Shown: positions 44,376-55,004 of the stretch, in pieces
Position numbering within the stretch: position 1 is the stretch's first letter
Layout: every line of letters begins with the position of its first letter
Assembly: GCF_028583425.1 (NCBI RefSeq)
Contig: NC_072801.1
Span: 24,820,001 to 24,884,000, forward strand
DNA from: Eublepharis macularius
Lineage: Eukaryota > Chordata > Lepidosauria > Squamata > Eublepharidae
Direction of reading: 5' to 3'
DNA: 64,000 bases
Translations under genes and position numbers: made by a program
Notes under the pieces: model-generated
The model's database searches: none
The model's input: the letters and a program-made list of their open reading frames with translations, nothing else
What the model was told of the DNA's origin: nothing

Positions 44376-44984
44376 CACTGGCCGCCCTATTTTCAGGGGA
44401 TTCTTTGCTCAGATCTACTCATGGGCATCTTACTGCCCACCTTTTATGCTATGTTGCCTTCCCCTCAAGCTTTGCCATAGCTGGATCATCAGCAGGGCAT
44501 CAGTAGGCATAGCAGGATGGTTCCAAGGCCCGGGAAGGCAAGTTGGCTCAGATAGGGCTTGAAAAATAACTTTCTGAATGGGAGAAAGCAGCAAAAGCAT
44601 TGGCTTGGCTCCAGCAAGAAGAACAAAGGCTGAGAAGTATGTTCAAGCACTGTGGAATTCCAGGCGGAAACGTACAGCACAGGCACAACGTCAGAAATCG
44701 ACGGAACTTGGAAATGCTTCCCTTTGACAGGATTGCACCAGAGATGACGGAAAACATAATAAATCTCTATAGCAAACTAAGGGGAGCTGAGTAGAAAGAG
44801 AGACACCAGAAGGAAACCACAGGCCCTTTACTTGTTATGATATATTAGTAAGTCAATCTGATTTTGGATTAACCACGCTCATGGAGCACTTTCCTCTTTC
44901 CTCTCCTCTCTCTGCCTCACCTTCTCCCAACTCATGCTGCTTGGTAGTGGACACTGTTTTCCTGCTCTTTCCCTTGGATGCATG
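44376..44984. other. No recognised feature
   Basis: Nothing identifiable. Confidence 0.4.
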
Positions 44985-44992
44985 GGTGTCAC

Positions 44993-45243
44993 CAGGGCTT
45001 TTTTTCTGGGAAAAGAGGTGGTGGAACTCAGTGGGTTATCCTTTGAGAAAATGGTCACATGGCTGGTGGCCCCGCCCCCTGATCTCCAGACAGAGGGGAG
45101 TTTCGATTGCCCTCGGCACCGCTGAGTGGCAATCTAAACTCCCCTCTGTCTGGAGATCAGGGGGCGGGGCCACCAGCCATGTGACCATTTTCAAGAGGTT
45201 CCAGAACTCTGTTCCACCGCGTTCCCGCTGAAAAAAAGCCCTG
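44993..45243 (+). mobile_element. Hairpin hAT-like MITE, family H1, copy 7
   Basis: A 251-bp short-class copy, CAGGGCTTTTTTTCTGG to GAAAAAAAGCCCTG, has a perfect duplication GGTGTCAC (44985-44992 and 45244-45251). One inner arm is shortened at the tip near 45117-45130. Confidence 0.95.
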
Positions 45244-45519
45244 GGTGTCACTTTTCCCAGGCTCCCCTGAGTATCGAACTCTAAAGGCTGGAGACAGAGA
45301 GGTTACCAGCCACCTGGAGAACATCTCCCATCTTGAACTCCCATTGCTGAGAATAAACCCCTCTTCTCTCCGCCTCTAGCAAGCTGCCAGGTGGCCTCCT
45401 GGTATCTGTTCTTAGTATTTTATACTGATGGCACATATTTTACAGTACTTGTTTCTGAAGCAATGTTCATCAGCTTGTAATGGACTCAAATCCCATGCCT
45501 CAAAAGCTTTGGGCTTACA

Positions 45520-45905
45520 TAAGAAGTAAGAATAGCCCTGCTGGATCAGACCAGGGGTCCATCTGGTCCTGCTCCTAGTGGCCCAGCAGTTGTCCTGGAG
45601 GGCCAAACAAACAGGGCATAGAGACCAAGGGCCTTCCTTTGATGTTGCCTCCTAGCAACATTCAGGCATTTAGTCCTCTGGGCATGGAGTTTCCCTTTAG
45701 CCACCATGGCTAACAGCCATCGACAGACGTATCTTTCATACGTCTTCTAATTCCCTTTGAAAGCCATCCATGCTTGGGACCATCACTATATCCACTGGGG
45801 ATGAATTTCACAATTTAATTACTCATTAGTAAGGAAGTATTTCCTTTTATCTGTCTTGAATCTACTGCCTGTCAACGTCACCAGGTGCCCCCTTAGCACA
45901 AAACA
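45520..45905 (-). mobile_element. CR1-type LINE 3' region
   Basis: The plus strand reads 'agccctgctggatcagaccaggggtccatctgg', 'tttagccaccatggctaac', 'aaagccatccatgc', 'gaagtatttccttttatctgtcttgaatctactgcc'. Inverted, this is the CR1-like 3' region seen at 60755-61135, and it extends further 5' than the other copies. Confidence 0.6.
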
Positions 45906-47261
45906 CAGGAAGAACAGAAAGACTTTGGCAAGAAGTCCTCTGAATGCCAGAGGGAGAACATTCCAAGAGACTGGTGTTGCCCCCGGTGGCTACCGGCTTT
46001 TCACCCAGGCATGTGCCTGGATCAGGGCCCCTTTGGGTGGGAAGCCATTTAACGTTTAAGATTTATGCCTAGCCTTTCCACGTAAAAAGCAGGCAGAGTG
46101 GCTTCCAAAATGGAAAATAAAGGAATCACAGAAAAAAAGTAAGATATCAGTTGAAGAAGCCTTACAAGCAGCAGGAAAACAATGGAAAAGCAGACTCATA
46201 GTTAAGTGCAGCAGTTAAAATTTATCACAAGGCTCAGCCAGACATTGCTTCAGTCATTGAAGAAAGCCACAATATAAAAATGTAATCTACAGCATCGAGA
46301 AACTAACAGCCAACAGTTCAACTAGTTCCAGATAATCTTGATATATGTTTCCAAGAAATCTTTTTCGTCCAATCACCTGGGGAGGCCTGCTGAAGGATCT
46401 TGAGGTCTTGTTAAATATTTGTAATGGAAAGACGCAAATAAAATCCAAGCTGCAGTCCTATGTTTTCTTACTACATAGAACACTTTATTGAAATAAAGAT
46501 AGACAGCTTGTCCACATAGTATATACTTAACATTCCAGGATTGCACATCAAAATCTCAACATAGGACCATACAGATTCTGAACAACCCTCGTTGCAAGCA
46601 ACTCTGAAATTGTACAGCATCATAACTATAGGAAACTCAAAATGCTAAACTGGGTTTTAAAATTTCTTAACGCAAGGGTAAGCAACAGGCAGACAAGGTG
46701 GCCATATCTTGCCCCTCCACCGCCAAATCAAGCTGAGAGAACAATCAACCAATCCCACCGCCCACCCCAGTAGGATGGGGTTAGAGTTGAAGGCAGATAA
46801 GATTTTTTTCATCCCTTCCAAAATAGGGGTTAGACCCAAGTAGGGTAAAATCCCATAATAAAGGACTACATGGTGGGAGGCAGTAGGCAAGAACTGAACT
46901 CTCCTTAAATACTTATTTCCAAAGATGGCCTACCATCCTAATTATTGATACAGGCATTGCCCAAATGGGATGAAGCACGAGCCCCCTCCTTCAGAATGTC
47001 TGGGAGGGTCTACCCAAATCTGAACATTCTACCAACTCTTGCCATCACTCCAGGGAAGTCCTGACAACACAGGGCACCCTCGCTTCATCTTTATATCTTG
47101 TCCCTGAGACTCATACTCCTTTTCTAACCATGTGGGTTGGAATTTCCTTTCCCCGGTGGACAAGCCCTAGACATTCCTTACTGGTACAACGTGGCCCATA
47201 TTGTCATTTAGTTCCATAATGCCACCTGGTTTCAATCAGCAGGTGTCCTTCTAGATGTGTG
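45906..47261. other. No recognised feature
   Basis: Nothing identifiable with confidence over this 1.35 kb. Confidence 0.35.
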
Positions 47262-47385
47262 TTATGTGCTGTCAAGTTGCCTCTGACCTACGGTGACCCT
47301 ATGAAGGAAAGACTTCCAAAACATCCTATCATTAACAGACTCGCTCAGATCCTGCAAACTGGAGGATGTGGCTTCTTTTCTTGAG
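47262..47385 (+). repeat. Ancient interspersed repeat sharing the 5S-SINE 3' motif
   Basis: 'gtgctgtcaagttgcctctgacctacggtgacc' is the inverted form of the 3' end of the 5S-type SINE at 8780-8810. It continues 'ccaaaacatcctatcattaac'. The family name is uncertain. Confidence 0.5.
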
Positions 47386-47575
47386 TCCTTCTAGATGGTG
47401 CTATTTATTCTTTAGCTGGTGAATTAGTCCTGGGGCTTTCTTAGATCAGGTCATCCTGGCCTTTTCCTGTTTTTCGCTGCTTCACAGAAGAAAATAGGAA
47501 AGAGGCAGACTTACTTGGATATCGAGAAAAGGCTCAAATATAATATGAGAGAGAGATGTAAATGTAATGTGTGGG

Positions 47576-47788
47576 TAAGGTTGCCAATTTCCTAGTGGGG
47601 CCTGGAGATCTCCTGAAATTACAACTGATCTCCAGACTACAGAAATCAGTTCCCCTGGAGGAAATAACTGTTTTGGAGCGTGGAATCCACGGCATTACAC
47701 CCTGCTGAGGTCCCTTCCCAAACCCCACCCTCCTCAAGTTCTACTTCCAAATCTTCAGGAACATCTCAACTCAAAGCTGGCAACCCTA
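47576..47788 (+). mobile_element. Small hAT-like element, family H3
   Basis: TAAGGTTGCCAATTTCC to AGCTGGCAACCCTA with the full family body. The flanks do not give a convincing duplication, so it is old. Confidence 0.65.
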
Positions 47789-48324
47789 AACAATATTTTT
47801 TAAAAGTTATCATTTTGTTGCTCCAGCCACGAATAAAGAACGATCATACTGGGCTATGCATGACCCTTTCAAGATGCGTAGCCACCATATTTGTGTGAAT
47901 TGGGCAAATGGTGAATTGGGCAGATGGTCTCTTCAGTATACATGAAAGCGCATCCTGAAAAATGCGATATTCTGTTCACCCATCCCAAAGTTGGAAAACA
48001 CCCATGTTTCCCTGTGCGCATATCAAGATGGCTGCATGTGACAGAATCTCCACTTACACGTGGTAGGAGAGCAAAAAACAGTCTCCAGAGGGCTGCAGGC
48101 AAGTTCATAGCTGCTCTCTGAGGTCAGAATGAAATGTCTTGTGAGCAACACATTTCTGCGGACGGCAGCTGCTGCTTCTCTGCTGCAAAGTGGCCCAGGG
48201 TGATTTCCAAGGGAGAGGTAAATACTCACCCTTTTTCTACATCCCCCCCCCCCCATGCAGTCCTCCTATCCTATCCTACAAATGTTTAGAAACCCAGAAG
48301 AGCCAGAAGAGGGAACACACATGA
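47789..48324. other. No recognised feature
   Basis: A C11-type tract lies near 48245. Nothing else. Confidence 0.4.
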
Positions 48325-48525
48325 AGTTAGCCGCCTTATACTGACTCAAACCGTTGATGCATCAAGGTTAGTATTTATTCAGACTGCAAGCAGCATTCCA
48401 GGGTCTCAGGTAGAGATTTTTTACATCATCTGTCTCCTGGTCATTTATAATGAGATGCTGGGGATTGAACCTGGGACCTTCTGCATGCAAGGCAAAGGCT
48501 CTACTACTGAGCCACAGTCCCTCTC
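48325..48525 (-). repeat. tRNA-derived SINE (family T)
   Basis: 'agttagccgccttatactgactcaaacc', 'attccagggtctcaggtagag', 'gggattgaacctgggaccttctgcatgc' and 'ctctactactgagccac' are in family order on the minus strand. Confidence 0.8.
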
Positions 48526-49382
48526 CAAGTGGCCGGAGAAAAGCTCCCAAGGTGAGGTTGCGAGAATAAAGTTCCTCTGCTTTTTCACTACAAGCCCTCC
48601 CCTACAAATGCTGCTTTGCAAGAAGAAATGCTGGCTGAGTTTCTTGACACTTACTGGTCCCTGAAGATTTTGTTCTAGCCCAAAGCACCCTGGTTCCTTG
48701 CAGCTTGGAGCTTCAGAACATTAACCCCAATGCCTCCAACATTGCCTGGAAACTAATAAATATCTGTAACCATCACTGCAAGGTAAACTGGGAGGGGGGA
48801 GACCCCCTTCCTCCTCTAAGCCACCTTTCAGAGGCAGAACGATGAACCAGGAGGAAATGTGTTGTTTTTTTTAAATTGCGGCTCTGCTATCCCAGCATAA
48901 ACATGAAAGATTAAAACAATGCAAGGTGGAGAAATTATATGCTAAATTTCAGCTTGACGCGATTTAAAATGGCTAAGCCCTTAAGCCTTGCAAGTTATGA
49001 TTTTAAGAATGGATAATGAAGAGAAGGGAGAAAGCGGAATGGCACTTTACAAAGATGTTCTTTTAAAAAGCATGGGGTGGTGGGGGGGGGGGAGAAGGAG
49101 CCAAGCCCGCTGGCAACTGATTTTCAAATATCAGTATCATTATGTTCTGATTACATCCCGCATTTTATTAGAAATGCTAAATATTACCTATTAGAGTCTG
49201 AGATATACACCGGGCTTCCCACGACGAATACCCCCTGGCTCATGATCACACTCTCTTCTCATAAATCCAGCCATACAATGTCAAAAATAATATATTCTTG
49301 GCTGCACCGACCACAGCACAAGACTACAGAGCTCCGTAGTTAAGGGCCCATCAGTCCTGTCCTAGCTCATTTTCCAAGATCC
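48526..49382. other. Unrecognised; candidate conserved block 48890-49340
   Basis: A G11-type tract near 49082 interrupts otherwise repeat-free sequence. No exon is evident. Confidence 0.2.
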
Positions 49383-49590
49383 AGTGTAATGTAGTAGGAA
49401 AAGTGTTGGATCGGAACCAGGGAGACCCAGCTTCTAACCCAATGCAACATTGGAGACTATATTCTCCAATGCTACTTATTCCAATCACACTCGCTTAGCT
49501 TGACCTACCTCGTAGAAGTGTTGTATGAAGGCATGCCTACACCACCCCGATCCCCACTGGGTAAGGTTAGGATATAAATCAATACGTACA
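49383..49590 (+). repeat. CORE-SINE
   Basis: 'gtgtaatgtagtaggaaaagtg', 'gcttagcttgacctacctcgtagaag' and 'ccccactgggtaaggttaggatataaat' follow the family order. A second 'tctccaatg' block suggests an internal duplication. Confidence 0.6.
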
Positions 49591-49591
49591 T

Positions 49592-49880
49592 AGAAGAGCC
49601 CTGCAGAATCAAACCAGCGGCCCATCTAGTCCAGTATGATATTTCAAACGGTGGACAACCAGTTGTCCTGGTGGGACAACAAACAAGGTAGATAAGCCAA
49701 GGCCTTCCTCAATGCCTCCTCCTAGCACTACTAGTCAGAGGTTGACTGCTTCTGAATATGGGGGTTCCCTTTAGTCAGTCAGCATGGCCGCTGACGCACC
49801 CCTCTTCCACAAATCTGCCTTGTCCTCTTTGAAAGCCATCTATGCTCCTGACCATCGTCACCTCCACTGACTACACCCTA
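49592..49880 (-). mobile_element. CR1-type LINE 3' fragment
   Basis: The plus strand reads 'gaagagccctgcagaatcaaacc', 'gcccatctagtccagtatg', 'gggggttccctttagtcagtcagcatgg' and 'gaaagccatctatgctcc', the same order as 45520-45800. Confidence 0.6.
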
Positions 49881-49884
49881 GACA

Positions 49885-50130
49885 GGGCCTGGTTGGATGG
49901 CCTATGAGCAGGCAAAGTGCCTCTTTCAAAGCTTATTCCAACACGCCTTTGGTGGAAGCAATGAATGAATGTCTCTGATTGGCACCTGGAGGCCATTTTT
50001 GTTGCAGGCGTTGCAGTTTTAACTTGGTTTCCATGATTTAACCATGTTTTTAACTGTATCTATTTAGATTTTTAAACCATCTTGGAAAAGCATTGTGGAA
50101 AGGCAGGATATAAATATTTCAAATAAATAA
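49885..50130 (+). mobile_element. L2-type LINE 3' end
   Basis: The 3' UTR 'ccatgtttttaactgtatc...ttaaaccatcttgg' and tail 'ggcaggatataaatatttcaaataaataag' match other L2-like ends. Upstream coding sequence is unrecognisable. Confidence 0.55.
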
Positions 50131-50234
50131 GGGGGTCCTACAGGGTCCAGGCAGGCTGTATGGTCTGGCATCCAACTCTCCTCTGAACTTCTAAACAGGG
50201 CAGTGGGATAAGGACATTTGACCACATGACCGAA

Positions 50235-50447
50235 GGGGAAAGGCTGTGGCTCAGAGGAGAGGTATCTGCTCGGCATGTAGAAGGTCCCAGGTTCAATCCC
50301 CAGCATCTCAAGTTATAAAAGGAAAAAATAGCTGGTGTGGGGAAAGACCTCTGCCTGAGTCCCTGGAGAGCTGCCGCCAGTCTGAGTAGACAATACTGAC
50401 CTTGAGGGACCAAGGGTCTGATAAGGCAGCTTCATGTGTTCAGAGAC
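50235..50447 (+). repeat. tRNA-derived SINE (family T), full length
   Basis: The A-box-like 'gctgtggctcagaggagagg' and B-box-like 'caggttcaatcccc' are followed by 'agacctctgcctgagtccctgg', 'gagtagacaatactgacc' and the end 'ggcagcttcatgtgttcag'. It serves as a good reference copy. Confidence 0.85.
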
Positions 50448-50888
50448 ATCTGCTGCACATCATGCTAATTCCATGTGACCAACAGTGTTTAATTGAGCAT
50501 GCTTGCTGGCTGCAAGGAAAAGGTGTGATTTGACAGAATTGCAGATACTTTTAATGGAAAAATACTGTTCTAAACCAAGACGAGATTCACAATAATACAG
50601 TCTTGAAGGATCCGGCAGGAAAGGATATAAATGTTTTGAAAATTAGATGTGGGGAATACGCACCTGTCTCCTCCATCTTGCAAGGATCTTTTCTATCACA
50701 GAATTCACTTTATCCACTCCACATTCATTGTGATAGCCTTGAGCAATGGCAATTTAATTTCTCTCCTCGAAGGAGCCGGCCCGGTTCTTTGAGGAAATCA
50801 GACTATTTTGCTCACCCTTGATTTAAAAAGGGAGGTGGACAGGCCAGCCAAACACTCAGTTTTAAGGGCGTGATCCAGCAGGAAGTTC
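50448..50888. other. No recognised feature
   Basis: Nothing identifiable. Confidence 0.4.
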
Positions 50889-51081
50889 TAGGGTTGCCAT
50901 GTAGACCTGGAGATCTCCTGGAATTACAACCCATCTCCAGATGACAGGAATCTGTTCCCCTGGAGAAAATGGCTGCTTTGGAGGGTGTATTCTATGGCAT
51001 TATACCCGACTGATGTCCTGCCCTCCCCAGGCTCCACCCCCAAATCTCCAGGAATTTTGTAGCCTGGAGATGGCAACCCTA
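50889..51081 (+). mobile_element. Small hAT-like element, family H3
   Basis: TAGGGTTGCCATG to GATGGCAACCCTA, 193 bp, both ends intact. The 8 bp on either side do not match. Confidence 0.7.
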
Positions 51082-51089
51082 TTCCAGAA

Positions 51090-51745
51090 GCCATGACAGG
51101 GAAAATCACCCAGGACACACAATCCTGTTGAGTGTCTATAAATCACTAGTTTGAGGGGATTTGGACTGTCAATCTCTTTGTTCTTGCTTGATGCTTCTTC
51201 TGCCCAACAAATTCTCTTGTTGCCTACCTCAGTAAAACCACAACATTGCTAAGCTAAAAGGCCTGCCCTAGGACACTCAAGAAGTTGGAGAGCAGAGCAG
51301 AGCATTCTCCACAGTTCTCTCGCCATCTGTTTAAACCTCACTCCGTCAGTTCCTTCCACACGGTTTGGGCCTTTGCCATCATGAATTAGGCTTTCGCTTA
51401 CGGACATTTTAGCTAAGCTTTCAAGCAACATAACCCTGCGTCTAATCCAAGCCCATCTTTAATTGATCCCCCCCCCTTCCTCCAAGATCTCACAAGACAC
51501 CATTGACATGCCTTTCTAAAAATCCATACACAAAATGATAATCTTTCCTGGTAACTTGACAGCGTTAACAATGTGAATTGAAGGCAGCCATTGCCGATTA
51601 CAGGTAATTCAGAAAGAAACTGAAGGCCCCAAACAACAATAAAAGGGCGGGGAAACCATAAAGCCGAAACAGATTAACTTGCAAAAATTCTCCTCTGAAT
51701 TGTGCATAAGTGAGCAGTGCATCAGGAAAATTTTCTCAGCATTGA
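51090..51745. other. Unrecognised; candidate conserved block 51480-51715
   Basis: No repeats or exons recognised. Conservation is untested. Confidence 0.2.
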
Positions 51746-51749
51746 GCTC

Positions 51750-51980
51750 CAGCACAGTGTTGTGCTTAGAGTGCCAAGCAAGGATCTAGGAGATCCAAGT
51801 TCGAATCCCCACTTTGCCATGGAAGTTCTCTGGGTGAACTTGAGTGAAGCACACATTCTCAGCCTAACAGACTTCACAGGATGGTTGTGAGGTAAAATGG
51901 AGGAAAGGAGAGCAATGTAAGCTATTTTGAGTACCCACTGGGGAGAAAGGCAGGGTATAAAGGAGGTAAATAAATAGATT
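51750..51980 (+). repeat. MIR-like CORE-SINE, full length
   Basis: The head 'gtgttgtgcttagagtgcc', B-box-like 'caagttcgaatccccac', 'cagcctaacagacttcacaggatggttgtgagg', 'gtaagctattttgagtacccactggggagaaagg' and the tail 'gtataaaggaggtaaataaatag' make this the best reference copy of the family. Confidence 0.8.
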
Positions 51981-52010
51981 GTGGGTTCAGAACAGAAAGA
52001 AGTGCCAATG

Positions 52011-52242
52011 AGCAGAACTACAAGTGACAAAAGGCACAGGTTGGACACTTGTCAGCTTCCCTCAAGTTTTGATGGGAAATGTAGGCATCCTAGTCTTGTA
52101 GCTTGGCTCTCCGACTGCTGTCCAATGGACTTTTCAACTGTCACTTTTCCAACATTCTGCCAAGCTGCCTACATTTCCCATCAAAACTTGAGGGAAGCTG
52201 GCAAGTGTCCAATCTGTGCCTTTTGTCACTTGTAGTTCCGCT
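52011..52242 (-). mobile_element. 232-bp foldback MITE with 5-bp duplication (family V), copy B
   Basis: The arms start AGCAGAACTACAAGTGAC and end 'gtcacttgtagttccgct'. A perfect CAATG duplication flanks it (52006-52010 and 52243-52247). The length is identical to copy A at 29330 and the unique centre is inverted relative to it. It ends 54 bp before the L1 insertion. Confidence 0.92.
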
Positions 52243-52296
52243 CAATGTCTGCCTTTTGACTTAATTACCAGCAGTGAGAGACAGCTTCACAGTTTG

Positions 52297-54690
52297 AAAA
52301 GTTTTTTATTGGGTTAGAACATTGTTATTTTTACATTACAATCAATTTTCCCCTAATTTTTCGTTTCTAACCCCCTCCCTTTCCCCCCCTTTTATTGACT
52401 TCCAACAGCTTTCCCACCCTCTGTCCCTTTTCCCTTACTTCTATTAAATTCCTCTATCTAAAACAGATATACATTCTCCATTATATTAAGCAGTACATCT
52501 TTAACTCCCTTACTTATTATACACCCAAACTATACGTCTTTAGATAAACAATTTATCCCATTTCCCAGTTTTGAATATTTCTATATAAACCTATATATCA
52601 TAAACCATAAAAATTTCCCACATTTAAATCAAACAATTTGATTTGTTCTCTATGTATTACTCATTTCATCTTTTTATGGTAATTCTATATAACTCCTCAG
52701 ATACTCAATCAATTTAACTCTTCTATACATTCAGTTTGGTGCATATAAATCTTGTCAAAAAAAGAAAATATTGTTAGTTAGTCAATCCTCATGTTTAAAC
52801 CTTATCATTAATTATTCTCTATCAGTTAACCTATACATATCTATATATATCTCAATCAATTAATCTAACTGCTTATAAATTCACATTTCTCTTCCTCCCC
52901 CGGTAAAGTCACCCCTCTCTTTTATACTTTTATTATACTTCAATAGTTCTCAAACTGCCACAGTTTTCCTCCCACCTCCCATTTCTTCTCCAGATATTGT
53001 TTCAGCTTCTCCCAGTCTGTGTTAAACTGCCCTGGGTCCAGATCTCTCAGTTTTCTTGTCATCTTGTCCATTTCAGCCATATACAGCAATTTGTAGATCC
53101 AATCTTCAATAGTTGGCACTTCTTGTACTTTCCATTTCTGCACATACAAAAGTCTAGCTGCTGCAGTCATATAAAAAATCAACGTCCTATGATGGGCTGG
53201 AATTCCCTCCATTCCCAAGTTTAGCAGCAGGAGTTCTGGGTTCTTATTTATTTGAAACTGTAAAATTTCACTCATTTCTCTTATTATTTCCCCCCAGAAC
53301 TGCCTAGCTACCTCACACGACCACCACATATGATAGAGGGAGCCCTCATGTTTCTTACATTTCCAGCATTTATTAGAAGTATTCAAGTTCCCTAGCGCAA
53401 TCTTCTTTGGTGTCATGTACCAACGATAGATCATTTTGAAAATGTTCTCTTTAATATTGATACATGTCGTTGTCTTCATTGTAGTTTTCCACAAGTATTC
53501 CCATGCCTCCATTGTTATTTCTTTATTGAAATTTATAGCCCATTTCACCATCTGTGTTTTAACTATCTCATCCTCAGTATACCATTTCAACAGTACTTGG
53601 TATACCTTGGATATTCTTTTCTTGTCTTCTTTAAGAAGGGTCTGCTCTAGTTCCGAGTTCTCTGTTCGTATGCCCCCTTTTACAGAGTCCGAATTGTATA
53701 AATCTCTAATCTGTCTGTACTGGAACCAATCGTAATTAGGTGATAGTTCCTCTTGCGTCTTTATTCTAAGTTTAGATACTTCAATTTTAGTTATTTTTTT
53801 GTATGTTAAACATTGTTGTTCATTATCAACAGCTCTCGGATCTATCACCTCGTATGGAACCACCCACAAGGGGGTTCCTTCTTGTAAGTAAATTCTGTAC
53901 TTCTTCCAGATTGTATATAAACTTCTCCTTACAAAATGATGTAGGAACATCGAGTTGACCTTTACTTTGTCGTGCCATAGGTATGCGTGCCATCCAAAGA
54001 TTTTTTTATATCCCTCTAGGGCTAATAGTTTCTTATTCTTTAACGTCATCCACTCTTTTAACCAAACTAGGCAGATTGCATCATGATAAAGTCTCAAGTT
54101 GGGCAGTTGCATTCCGCCTCTTTCCTTTGCATCTTGTAGAACTTTAACTTTCACTCGAGGCTTCTTGCCTGCCCAAACAAAATCTGATATTTTCCTCTGC
54201 CATTTTTCAAATTGTTTAGAGTCTCTGATGATTGGTATTGTCTGTAGCAAAAACATTACTCTTGGTAACACATTCATCTTAACTGCTGCAATCCTGCCCA
54301 ACCATGACAGATTCAGTCTATTCCATTTGATCAAGTCTCTCTCTATCTGAGTCCATAATTTTTCATAATTATTCTTGAACAAATCTATATTTTTTGCAGT
54401 CAGCTCAACTCCCAAATATTTCACCTTACTAGTTACTTCACAGTCCGTTGTTTCCATTAACAATTGTTGTTTCTGCTTAGTCATGTTTTTGCATAATATC
54501 TTTGACTTCTTTTTGTTAATGAAGAAACCTGCCAAGTCACCAAACTCCTTGATCTTATCTATCACTTTTGGCATGTTCTCCAATGGATCTTCTACAATTA
54601 ACATTATGTCATCAGCAAATGCTCTAACCTTGTATGAATAGTCCTTTATTTTCATTCCTCGTATTTCCTCATCTTGTCGTATTTCCTCAT
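52297..54690 (-). mobile_element. 5'-truncated L1 LINE with target duplication
   Basis: This 2.4-kb minus-strand L1 consists of the last part of ORF2 and a 3' UTR of about 640 bp. A polyadenylation signal AATAAA (52305-52310, minus strand) lies almost at the end, and the A-tail is very short. CTTCACAGTTTG occurs at both edges (52285-52296 and 54691-54702), a perfect 12-bp duplication. The open frame suggests a relatively young insertion. The rest of the element (ORF1, endonuclease and the first RT motifs) was lost by 5' truncation. Confidence 0.93.
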
Positions 54691-54709
54691 CTTCACAGTT
54701 TGGATGCAA
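52940..54709 (-). CDS. L1 ORF2 C-terminal fragment (reverse transcriptase)
   Basis: The 589-aa frame begins just before the reverse-transcriptase catalytic motif FADD (residues 31-34) and continues through the thumb-like region and the rest of ORF2 to its natural stop. A C-terminal zinc-knuckle-like motif is present: Cys448, Cys451, His460, Cys465 (spacing 2-8-4), in the context CWKCKKHEGSLYHMWWSC. The ATG and first six codons come from the flanking target sequence (54692-54709), so this start is accidental. The endonuclease and N-terminal RT motifs are missing, so it cannot mobilise itself. No stop or frameshift interrupts the remaining codons. Confidence 0.92.
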   Translation of the reverse strand: MHPNCEDEEIRQDEEIRGMKIKDYSYKVRAFADDIMLIVEDPLENMPKVIDKIKEFGDLAGFFINKKKSKILCKNMTKQKQQLLMETTDCEVTSKVKYLGVELTAKNIDLFKNNYEKLWTQIERDLIKWNRLNLSWLGRIAAVKMNVLPRVMFLLQTIPIIRDSKQFEKWQRKISDFVWAGKKPRVKVKVLQDAKERGGMQLPNLRLYHDAICLVWLKEWMTLKNKKLLALEGYKKIFGWHAYLWHDKVKVNSMFLHHFVRRSLYTIWKKYRIYLQEGTPLWVVPYEVIDPRAVDNEQQCLTYKKITKIEVSKLRIKTQEELSPNYDWFQYRQIRDLYNSDSVKGGIRTENSELEQTLLKEDKKRISKVYQVLLKWYTEDEIVKTQMVKWAINFNKEITMEAWEYLWKTTMKTTTCINIKENIFKMIYRWYMTPKKIALGNLNTSNKCWKCKKHEGSLYHMWWSCEVARQFWGEIIREMSEILQFQINKNPELLLLNLGMEGIPAHHRTLIFYMTAAARLLYVQKWKVQEVPTIEDWIYKLLYMAEMDKMTRKLRDLDPGQFNTDWEKLKQYLEKKWEVGGKLWQFENY

Positions 54710-55004
54710 ATAGTGGAAACGATCATAGAGAGTCCTGGATTGACAAACAGCCCCTTGGTTTCCAGTTTAATTTGGAAATTCGCTGATCTCCACCTGATCT
54801 ACCAGCTGGGCAAAGCTGGCCTGCTCCCAAGAGAATGTCTTGCTGCACTCTAAATGTGGTGGTGTGAGAATCACTGCTTGCACTAATGGATTTACGTTAT
54901 GGGACCATCTCCTGACACATCAAATACTCCCCCAATATTCACTGAACATTTGTCAAATATCTGATTTGACTCTCCACCTCCAAATGAAGATGCAAAAACC
55001 AAAG
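54703..55004. other. No recognised feature
   Basis: Nothing identifiable between the L1 and the next SINE. Confidence 0.4.

Noticed and set aside
44881..45251. 116-aa frame and overlapping frames
   Set aside because: They are produced by hairpin MITE copy 7, whose arms give similar peptides on both strands.
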